Origin: an uncultured Robinsoniella sp.
GTDB taxonomy: Bacteria > Bacillota > Clostridia > Lachnospirales > Lachnospiraceae
NCBI GenBank assembly: GCA_900539655.1
Contig: UQCR01000178.1
Coordinates: 1 to 8,834 of the forward strand
Direction: 5' to 3'
DNA length: 8,834 bases
Shown here: positions 1 to 4,986 of the stretch, piece after piece
How the letters are laid out: each line of letters starts with the position of its first letter
Position numbering within the stretch: position 1 is the stretch's first letter
Notes under the pieces: generated by a model
The model's database searches: none
Seen by the model: only the letters and a program-made list of their open reading frames with translations
Told to the model about the DNA's origin: nothing
Translations under genes and position numbers: made by a program

Positions 1-27
1 GTTCTGCGGCAAGCTGACGGAGTCCAT
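1..27 (-). CDS. possible start of a gene cut by the window edge (9 codons)
   Basis: An ATG at 27-25 opens nine codons (MDSVSLPQN) that run off the left edge without a stop. A G-rich stretch (GGGGGTGGG, minus strand, 44-36) lies 8 nt upstream and could serve as a ribosome binding site, and a weak promoter-like pair lies before that (see 64-93). The orientation agrees with every other gene here. Nine residues are too few to identify a family, and the call could be chance. Confidence 0.25.
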
Positions 28-63
28 ATCAGTTTCCCACCCCCATCTTTCCGCACACTACCT

Positions 64-93
64 ATATTACACAAAGCGTCCCTTCCTCAGCAA
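64..93 (-). promoter_or_regulatory. weak candidate promoter downstream of the terminator
   Basis: On the minus strand TTGCTG (93-88) is followed after 18 nt by TAATAT (69-64), giving a predicted start near 57, about 30 nt before the ATG at 27. It lies just past the terminator at 171-207, where a new transcription unit would be expected to begin. Both hexamers deviate from the sigma-A consensus, so this is suggestive only. Confidence 0.3.
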
Positions 94-170
94 AACCCCA
101 ATATAAGTCATTTAATAGAACCCTATAAAACGTTCGCTGTAGTATTAGTCTATGAACAATGCTCTGTCAC

Positions 171-207
171 CTAAAATAAGAGCGGGATTTTGTCTTCCCC
201 GCTCTTA
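171..207 (-). terminator. intrinsic terminator after the small hydrophilic protein gene
   Basis: TAAGAGCGGG (177-186) and CCCGCTCTTA (198-207) form a perfect 10-bp stem around an 11-nt loop. Read on the minus strand, the stem is followed by a short U-rich tail (the template has AAAA at 173-176), while the plus-strand side has no T-run, which fixes the direction. It lies about 66 nt past the stop of the 69-residue protein gene and would end that transcript, and probably the nitroreductase transcript too, because no terminator is visible between those two genes. Confidence 0.85.
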
Positions 208-273
208 GAAAGTTTATCTCTGATTGTTCTGTTTTCTTCACAGTACATTAAGAATGATAAAGCTATACTCTAC

Positions 274-483
274 TTATTCGTGCTTACTTCCTGCCTTGTA
301 GTCATCTCTTGCCCAGTTTGGAGCATTGACTGGACCTGCCTTTGCATTTCCGGTTTTCGCAGCTCCCTGAATTTCCGGAACCTGTGCCTGTTCATTTTTC
401 GGGTGATGCATCCGTTCATGATTTTCTGTGCCATGATTCTTTGGGTCATAAGGACTTGGTCTTCTCATACCTGCTTTTGCCAT
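274..483 (-). CDS. small hydrophilic protein of unknown function (69 aa)
   Basis: Start choice: ATG codons occur at 489-487 and 483-481. The strong AGGAGG at 496-491 is only 1 nt from the first but an ideal 7 nt from the second, so the protein begins MAKAGMRRPSPYD and has 69 residues. It is very hydrophilic, rich in Lys, Arg, His, Asn and Pro, with no cysteine, no membrane segment and no signal peptide. The middle reads VPEIQG followed by a Lys/Gly/Ala-rich stretch. I recall similar MAKAGMRRP...VPEIQG small proteins in clostridial genomes, but know of no assigned function. The composition suggests a disordered, possibly nucleic-acid-binding or stress/spore-associated protein, which is speculation. 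The gene lies 95 nt after the nitroreductase stop with no terminator between, and is followed by a strong terminator. The leader contains a 5-bp inverted repeat (CTATC/GATAG) whose 3' arm touches the ribosome binding site. Confidence 0.8.
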   Translation of the reverse strand: MAKAGMRRPSPYDPKNHGTENHERMHHPKNEQAQVPEIQGAAKTGNAKAGPVNAPNWARDDYKAGSKHE

Positions 484-578
484 GTTCATACCTCCTATCT
501 TAAGGATAGTTTTTGTATCTCAGGCAAAAATAATCAGGTAAAATTTTGCAATTGTTATTATTAAATTCTATGATACCT

Positions 579-1370
579 TTATCGCCAGATAATATCTGCT
601 TTCCGCCTTGGCGCAGTTCTGCGGTATTTCACGTTGGGATATCCAAGCAGCATACAGCAGGATACCTTTTTTTCTCCAATGCCCAGCCATTCCCGCAATG
701 CCGGGCTTGTTGCCAGAACCCGCATCATATAACCGCTGTATAATGCACCGGCTCCTTCCGCCACAGCCATATTCTCAATGTTTGCTGCCGCCAGCCCTCC
801 ATCCAGCGGATTTTGGGAAGCAATCACAAGAAATGCGGGAGCATTGAACAAAAAGGTATCATCCTTTGGATTACGCATCCATTTTTTATAAAAGCTTCTG
901 AAAGCTCTCTCATAATCCGGAGCGGTTTCCTTCAGAATGTCCAATACACCCGGGATCTCTTTCCATAACAATTCCCGGAATTCTTCCAACTGTTCCTGTA
1001 CCAGCACAAAAGTACATGCCTGCATATTTTTTGCAGTGGCAGTATAACGTCCTGCATCCAGTATACGCTCCAGCTTTTCTTTCTCCAGAATCTGGTCCTT
1101 AAAGCTGCGGATACTTCGGCGAAATTTCACTGCACGGAGATATTGGTCGGGACAGACTTTAAAATCAGCTTCCACATATTCTTCTACCTCATTCATCTCA
1201 TACTCCGGAATACTTACCGCCTTTACAGGGCAGATCGCTACACAATGCCCGCACTGGATACATGCCCTGCAGGACTGGGCCTTTCCCTCTTCTAATTTGA
1301 TTGCACTGCCGGGACAGTCCTCTACACACGCCCCACATCCGATACATAAATCTTTATCAAATACTACCAT
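579..1370 (-). CDS. ferredoxin-fused nitroreductase family protein (263 aa)
   Basis: Start choice: the frame is open back to 1433, but the ATG at 1370-1368 has AGGAGG (1380-1375) 4 nt upstream and begins MVVFDKDLCIGC, exactly where the ferredoxin fold starts, so 263 residues are annotated. Residues 5-55 carry two 4Fe-4S motifs: C9, C12, C15, C19-P and C37, C40, C43, C47-P. From about residue 75 a nitroreductase-type FMN domain follows, opening with RRSIRSF, containing a Gly/Ala-rich helix with NIENMAVAEGAGALYSGY, and ending LLGYP...YRR..PRK. The family (4Fe-4S-binding nitroreductase, common in anaerobes) is expected to pass electrons from the clusters to a flavin and reduce nitro compounds, quinones or other unidentified acceptors in the cytoplasm. 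The natural substrate cannot be read from sequence. The gene has its own upstream regulatory region and probably shares a transcript with the small gene that follows. Confidence 0.92.
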   Translation of the reverse strand: MVVFDKDLCIGCGACVEDCPGSAIKLEEGKAQSCRACIQCGHCVAICPVKAVSIPEYEMNEVEEYVEADFKVCPDQYLRAVKFRRSIRSFKDQILEKEKLERILDAGRYTATAKNMQACTFVLVQEQLEEFRELLWKEIPGVLDILKETAPDYERAFRSFYKKWMRNPKDDTFLFNAPAFLVIASQNPLDGGLAAANIENMAVAEGAGALYSGYMMRVLATSPALREWLGIGEKKVSCCMLLGYPNVKYRRTAPRRKADIIWR

Positions 1371-1518
1371 TTTTCCTCCTGACTTAGAGCGTATTTTAGC
1401 TTTGCTTTCTGCCGACTGTACGTCAAAACACACTCTATTCTGCTATTGAGAACCCGCATGAAAAACTACTCATACCAGATTCAAAAATACTTATTCTGTA
1501 CTTTAAAAAATCATATTA

Positions 1519-1527
1519 AGTATAGCA
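1519..1527 (-). promoter_or_regulatory. extended -10 promoter for the nitroreductase gene
   Basis: The minus strand reads TGCTATACT, an extended -10 element (TGn plus TATACT at 1524-1519). With 17-nt spacing the -35 region is only a T-run (1547-1542), which an extended -10 can tolerate. The predicted start is near 1512, giving a leader of about 140 nt before the ATG at 1370. An alternative is either TATAAT in the repeats at 1617-1622 or 1653-1658. Confidence 0.45.
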
Positions 1528-1555
1528 TTAAAGTCCGGAAGAAAAAAGCCTAAAG

Positions 1556-1565
1556 GAAACGTTTC
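1556..1565. promoter_or_regulatory. LacI-family / CcpA-like operator palindrome
   Basis: GAAACGTTTC is a perfect 10-nt palindrome with the central CG dyad and flanking A/T tracts typical of LacI-family operators; the centre resembles the E. coli RbsR operator as I remember it. It is not a good match to the full 14-nt cre consensus, because the outer TG and CA are missing. It is centred about 48 nt upstream of the predicted start of the extended -10 promoter, or about 50 nt downstream of a start driven by the TATAAT at 1622-1617. It could therefore act as an activator site in the first case or a roadblock in the second. Confidence 0.4.
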
Positions 1566-1615
1566 AGGAAATAATTAAAGACTCGCTGCAAATTCCCCTC
1601 TGCTTTTGATGTCTC

Positions 1616-1664
1616 TATTATAAGAAAAACCAGGCGAAAATAAAACTCCAATATTATAAGAAAA
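1616..1664. repeat. two direct copies of TATTATAAGAAAA
   Basis: The same 13 nt occurs at 1616-1628 and 1652-1664, 36 nt apart start to start. On the minus strand each copy reads TTTTCTTATAATA and so holds a perfect TATAAT. No good -35 hexamer sits 16-18 nt upstream of either copy, so promoter activity is uncertain. The region is AT-rich but an exact 13-mer pair is still noticeable. Confidence 0.5.
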
Positions 1665-1692
1665 GTGTAATTATGGACTACCAGCTTTGATC

Positions 1693-1741
1693 AAAAAAAT
1701 ACCGCATTTAAAAGCACAGCGAGCTGCACGATTAAATCCGG
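1693..1741 (-). terminator. intrinsic terminator ending the sugar ABC operon
   Basis: On the minus strand CCGGATTTAA (1741-1732) pairs with TTAAATGCGG (1711-1702), nine of ten positions with one G-G mismatch, around a 20-nt loop. It is followed one base later by a run of seven T residues (1699-1693). It begins 8 nt after the stop of the last permease gene, the expected place for an operon terminator. Confidence 0.8.
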
Positions 1742-1749
1742 CATATTCT

Positions 1750-2652
1750 TTATCCAGCCTTTCTTATTTTTTTAAGAAGAATTATAGATATAACAAAGAT
1801 GCTGATCAGCAATATCATTGACAGCGCGGAACTATATCCTATGTTAAAATAGCTAAATCCCTGATAATAAGCATAGATATTCAGTGTCTGCGTTGAAATC
1901 CCCGGACCTCCGGCAGTCATTGCCATGATTGAGTCATATCTTCTGATGGCATCCATAATGCGAAAAAGAAGTGCCAGCAGAACCATAGGTTTTGTCAATG
2001 GCAGAGTAATATAACAGAACTTTTGTAATGTATTCACTCCGTCCATTGCTGCCGCGTCGTAATAATCATTGCTGATGGCCTGAATTCCCGCCAATAATAT
2101 CATCGTCACAAACGGTGTGGAAAGCCAGATATCTGTAATGATAATGGTCGCCAGTGCTGTGCCGGGAGAACCCAGCCAGTTTATAGAAGGTACCCCCAGC
2201 TTTCCAAGCATATAATTAACGATTCCTAAATCCGCATTAAACATCATTCTCCACATAATACCGGAAACAACCGGTGTAATCATCATCGGTATAATATACA
2301 AGGATCGCATAATCTTCGCACCTTTAAATTCCCTGGACAGTAATAGTGCAATAAGCATTCCCAGTACCATCTGTCCCGCCACCGTTGCCGCCACCTGTAT
2401 TACAGTGACCAAGATTGCAGATGTAAAATAATTATCCCTGACTGCTCTGATAAAATTAGCAAGCCCTACAAATTTAATATTCTTTGCATTGGTAATGTTA
2501 TAGTCAAACATTGAAATGCCCAGTGAGAATACTAAAGGGACAACTGTGAGGATGAACAAGATAACAAAAGATGGCATTGTTAAAAAAAATAAGGTTCTTT
2601 TATCTTTTCTCTTGTAATTTGGCAGTTTTATTTTTTTTGTTTTAATTTTCAT
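1750..2652 (-). CDS. sugar ABC transporter permease, MalF/UgpA-like (300 aa)
   Basis: One of the two membrane subunits of a CUT1-type carbohydrate importer. After a strongly basic cytoplasmic N-terminus (residues 1-20, rich in Lys) come about six membrane segments, roughly at 21-47, 77-105, 115-137, 166-192, 220-236 and 270-295. The EAA loop that contacts the ATPase is at about 199-218 (DAAAMDGV...F..ITLP), and the segment AGGPGISTQTLNIYAY (about 247-262) is characteristic of MalF-like subunits. Its ATG directly abuts the stop of the preceding permease (TAAATG), so the two are probably translationally coupled; a GGAGGAG lies about 14 nt upstream inside the previous gene, with a closer AAGGG. 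It is the last gene of the operon, with a terminator 8 nt after its stop. The substrate cannot be assigned from this subunit. Confidence 0.93.
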   Translation of the reverse strand: MKIKTKKIKLPNYKRKDKRTLFFLTMPSFVILFILTVVPLVFSLGISMFDYNITNAKNIKFVGLANFIRAVRDNYFTSAILVTVIQVAATVAGQMVLGMLIALLLSREFKGAKIMRSLYIIPMMITPVVSGIMWRMMFNADLGIVNYMLGKLGVPSINWLGSPGTALATIIITDIWLSTPFVTMILLAGIQAISNDYYDAAAMDGVNTLQKFCYITLPLTKPMVLLALLFRIMDAIRRYDSIMAMTAGGPGISTQTLNIYAYYQGFSYFNIGYSSALSMILLISIFVISIILLKKIRKAG

Positions 2653-3483
2653 TTATCCCTTGACAGCTCCTCCCATTAATCCTCTAACAAGACTCTTTTG
2701 ACAGAAAATTGTGAACAACAGTATTGGCAAGATAACGAGCACAGATGCTGCACACAGAGAGCCCCAGTTCGTACCCGAACTGTTGACAAATGACTGTATA
2801 TAAATAGATGCTGTTTTCGTGTTATTTCCTGTCATAATAACCGCATAAAAGTATTCATTCCATGACATCATAAATGCAAACATTGCGCAGGTAGCAATTC
2901 CCGGCGTTACTACGGGAAGGCAAATACGTACAAAGGTTCCCACCCTGTTGCATCCATCAATCAGCGCTGCTTCCTCTAATTCCCTTGGAACCCCCTGAAA
3001 AAACCCCATCATCAGCCAGGTTACAAACGGAAGCACCGTAGTCAGATAGATTAATACAATACTGGTATAGTTATCCGTCAAGGAAAAATAGTTGAATATG
3101 ATAAAGAAGGGTATAATAATTCCCATGGGGGGTATCATGCGCGCCAGTATAATGCCTATCCCCATAATATTCCCTGATCTACTGTTATTTCTAGCCAACG
3201 CATATCCTGCCATCACCCCAAAAACAAGTGCAAAAAAGGTAGTACACAGGGCAATCACAAACGTATTCCACAGGCTGCCCAAAAATGCTGTATTATGCAG
3301 TAATTCTGCATAGTTACTGATATCTGGTACAAAAAGCCATTTTGGCGGCAACCCAAAAGCCTCTGCTTTGCTTTTCATTGATGTAGAGATCAGCCAGTAT
3401 AAAGGAAATAGGGATACCAGAACAATCATGCCTGTCACAACGTTTAAACTCACGTTTAGTATTTTCTTTTTTGTTTTATACAT
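2653..3483 (-). CDS. sugar ABC transporter permease, MalG/UgpE-like (276 aa)
   Basis: Second membrane subunit of the same CUT1 importer. It has six predicted membrane segments (about 12-34, 69-96, 104-131, 139-162, 192-216, 243-262). The EAA loop is at 169-190 (LEEAALIDGC...F..ICLP), followed by the MalG-type MSWNEYFYA segment near 206-214. The C-terminus RGLMGGAVKG is the usual ending of this family, so the gene is full length. The ribosome binding site AGGCGG (3494-3489) is 5 nt before the ATG and partly buried in a small hairpin (3491-3503). It lies 90 nt after the binding-protein gene and abuts the MalF-like gene. Pairing with the MalF-like subunit and the binding protein is inferred from family and operon order. 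Confidence 0.93.
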   Translation of the reverse strand: MYKTKKKILNVSLNVVTGMIVLVSLFPLYWLISTSMKSKAEAFGLPPKWLFVPDISNYAELLHNTAFLGSLWNTFVIALCTTFFALVFGVMAGYALARNNSRSGNIMGIGIILARMIPPMGIIIPFFIIFNYFSLTDNYTSIVLIYLTTVLPFVTWLMMGFFQGVPRELEEAALIDGCNRVGTFVRICLPVVTPGIATCAMFAFMMSWNEYFYAVIMTGNNTKTASIYIQSFVNSSGTNWGSLCAASVLVILPILLFTIFCQKSLVRGLMGGAVKG

Positions 3484-3490
3484 ATATTCC

Positions 3491-3503
3491 GCCTATTCTA
3501 GGC
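3491..3503 (-). promoter_or_regulatory. small hairpin covering the MalG-like gene ribosome binding site
   Basis: GCCTATTCTAGGC forms a 5-bp stem with a 3-nt loop. In the transcript its 3' arm (UAGGC, 3495-3491) contains most of the AGGCGG Shine-Dalgarno at 3494-3489, so forming it would reduce initiation of the permease gene. Its 5' arm overlaps the GGCAATGCC element at 3501-3509, so alternative pairings are possible. Confidence 0.4.
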
Positions 3504-3558
3504 AATGCCTGCACCGCTCAATCACGGGATTATACTTAATATGCAATGCCGGCATTGC
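3500..3558 (-). repeat. intercistronic inverted repeats between binding-protein and permease genes
   Basis: GCAATGCCGGCATTGC (3543-3558) is a perfect 16-nt palindrome. An 8-nt copy of its half, GCAATGCC, recurs at 3502-3509 inside the imperfect palindrome AGGCAATGCCT (3500-3510). The elements begin 15 nt after the stop of the binding-protein gene. There is no T-run after the hairpin, so it is not a classical terminator. Such structures commonly protect the 3' end of the binding-protein message or lower downstream permease expression; here this is inferred from position. Confidence 0.6.
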
Positions 3559-3573
3559 GCCTCTCTCTATTGT

Positions 3574-4923
3574 CTACTGGATAACACCGTCCCGTTTAAG
3601 CAGATCATTCACCTCTGCTCCCAGATCAGTTATAGCAGTTTGCGAATCTTGTTTTTCCAATGCAACATCCGCTATCTTTACAGCAAGCAGACTACGTATT
3701 TCTGTCATCTCATTAATAGCAGGAAAATAATTGCTGATAGGATCATGCTCAAGGCCATAATTAACTGCTTTTGCTAATTCGGCATTAAAGTATTTGTCAA
3801 TATTCGGGTCATTCAATACATCTGTACGTACAGGTCCTGTCTGTACCCCTGATTTCACCTGCGCCATCTGCACATCATATCCTGAAACATACTGGAGGAA
3901 TTTCCACGCTTCCTTGGGATGCTCTGTCTCAGAAGCCATTAAGAACATCCACGGTGAACCGATTGCATGGCCTTGTGTAAATGCTGAAAACCCCACATCA
4001 TTTGCAACTGTTGATTCATCCGTATTCAAAATGTTGCTTGCTAATATAGACGTATCAATCCACATTGCAGTTAAACCTTGTTCAAATGCCAGCTGTGCCT
4101 CTTCATAGCCGTAACTGCTAATTCCAACTGGTGCAAATTTATGGAACTTTGCAAAATAGTCCGTTGCTTCTACTGCCTCCGGTCCGCCGATGGCAGAATA
4201 TTGTAACTTTCCGCTCGCATCCTCCCAGCTTCCTCCACATGCCATCCATAGCATTGCCCAAAGAAATGTATTTGCATTTCCTTCTCTGGTTGCCCTGAAT
4301 GATATACCATATTTACCATGTTCCGGATCGTTTAGCTTTTCAGCTGCAGAAAGCACATCGGAAAGAGTTGTAGGTGGTTTTTCAGGATCCAAACCTGCGT
4401 CTTTGAACATTGCTTTGTTATAATAAAGTATATTAACTCCCATATTATAAGGAACCGCATACCTTTTACCATCACGTTCTGCTACAGACAGCATAGAGTC
4501 TGATAATCCGTCCAGCCAAGCTTTATCGGTTAAATTACTGTCTTCCAAATACGGTTCCAAAGACTGTACCCAGCCTCCATCCAAAAGTGTACCCAAGGTT
4601 GCCGGAGATGCCATGACCACGTCATACTGCTGATTATTGGCTGACATTCCCAATGTCATCTTGTCCATGTAACTGGACTCAGCCATAATCTCATAATTAA
4701 TACTGACACCCGTTTCTTCTTTAAACTTATCAAAATATTTGATCAAGTCCTTTGTCTGGTCATTTTCCGACAGGATAACATTTAGTGTTACCGTACTCTC
4801 CTCTTTCTTTTTTGTATCTTCGCTGTTTGCATTTTCTTCCTTTTCACCATTCCCACATCCTGCCAGCATACTTACTATCAAAATTACTATTAATATAATC
4901 GCTGTAAATCGTTTTTTCTCCAT
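3574..4923 (-). CDS. sugar ABC transporter substrate-binding lipoprotein (449 aa)
   Basis: Start choice: the frame is open to 4968, but the ATG at 4923-4921 has AGGAGG (4936-4931) 7 nt upstream and starts a proper lipoprotein signal peptide. MEKKRF is followed by a hydrophobic stretch and the lipobox LAGC with the lipidated Cys at residue 23. A Glu/Asn/Lys-rich linker (about 24-42) then leads to an extracellular solute-binding family 1 fold, beginning TVTLNVIL and containing the typical YDVVMASPATLGTLLDGGW and GWV-like segments. The length is normal for the family. It should be anchored on the outer face of the membrane and deliver a carbohydrate to the two permeases encoded next. The ligand cannot be named from sequence; this family covers oligosaccharides, polyols and sugar conjugates. 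It follows the kinase gene by 63 nt, and a stable hairpin sits just before its ribosome binding site. Confidence 0.93.
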   Translation of the reverse strand: MEKKRFTAIILIVILIVSMLAGCGNGEKEENANSEDTKKKEESTVTLNVILSENDQTKDLIKYFDKFKEETGVSINYEIMAESSYMDKMTLGMSANNQQYDVVMASPATLGTLLDGGWVQSLEPYLEDSNLTDKAWLDGLSDSMLSVAERDGKRYAVPYNMGVNILYYNKAMFKDAGLDPEKPPTTLSDVLSAAEKLNDPEHGKYGISFRATREGNANTFLWAMLWMACGGSWEDASGKLQYSAIGGPEAVEATDYFAKFHKFAPVGISSYGYEEAQLAFEQGLTAMWIDTSILASNILNTDESTVANDVGFSAFTQGHAIGSPWMFLMASETEHPKEAWKFLQYVSGYDVQMAQVKSGVQTGPVRTDVLNDPNIDKYFNAELAKAVNYGLEHDPISNYFPAINEMTEIRSLLAVKIADVALEKQDSQTAITDLGAEVNDLLKRDGVIQ

Positions 4924-4941
4924 ACTTATTCCTCCTGAATA

Positions 4942-4959
4942 CCGCAGACAGGTCTGCGG
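4942..4959 (-). promoter_or_regulatory. hairpin just upstream of the binding-protein ribosome binding site
   Basis: CCGCAGAC (4942-4949) and GTCTGCGG (4952-4959) are perfect inverted repeats separated by 2 nt, giving a 7-bp GC-rich stem with a 4-nt loop. It lies 5 nt upstream of the AGGAGG of the solute-binding-protein gene. There is no T-run behind it, so it is not an intrinsic terminator. A 5' stabilising hairpin, or an RNA processing boundary that lets the binding protein be made in excess, is the likely role (inference). Confidence 0.55.
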
Positions 4960-4986
4960 ATACTTCACTTCGTGATACTGTTACAG

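Larger units (their letters stand above)
1371..1749. other. 379-base intergenic regulatory region without a gene
   Basis: No convincing coding frame was found here. From the operon side it holds the intrinsic terminator (1693-1741), a 13-nt sequence TATTATAAGAAAA repeated exactly at 1616-1628 and 1652-1664, a LacI/CcpA-like palindrome (1556-1565), an extended -10 promoter (1519-1527) and the nitroreductase ribosome binding site (1375-1380). The rest is AT-rich leader of the nitroreductase transcript. Confidence 0.7.

Noticed and set aside
125..138. ATAAAACGTTCGCT as a cre or LacI-type operator
   Set aside because: Only one half is close to consensus and the outer conserved bases are missing.
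190..564. 124-codon plus-strand open frame opposite the small protein gene
   Set aside because: It is antisense to the well-supported 69-residue gene, its beginning sits in the terminator stem, its composition looks random, and no ribosome binding site is seen.
1371..1433. Upstream extension of the nitroreductase frame to an ATG at 1433
   Set aside because: The added 21 residues contain the ribosome binding site of the downstream ATG in translated form (SGGK) and match nothing expected of the ferredoxin domain; the ATG at 1370 has AGGAGG and the normal family start.
1486..1534. Two interleaved 7-bp inverted repeats (ATACTTA/TAAGTAT and ACTTTAA/TTAAAGT)
   Set aside because: The region is very AT-rich, so short AT inverted repeats are expected by chance, and they interlock instead of forming one clear operator or hairpin.
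1686..1695. TTTGATCAAA palindrome as an FNR/CRP-type site
   Set aside because: It lacks the 4-nt spacer of FNR sites and overlaps the T-run of the operon terminator, which explains most of it.
4924..4968. Upstream extension of the binding protein to an ATG at 4968
   Set aside because: It would place 15 extra residues before the signal peptide and runs through the hairpin and the Shine-Dalgarno sequence; the ATG at 4923 gives a textbook lipoprotein signal.
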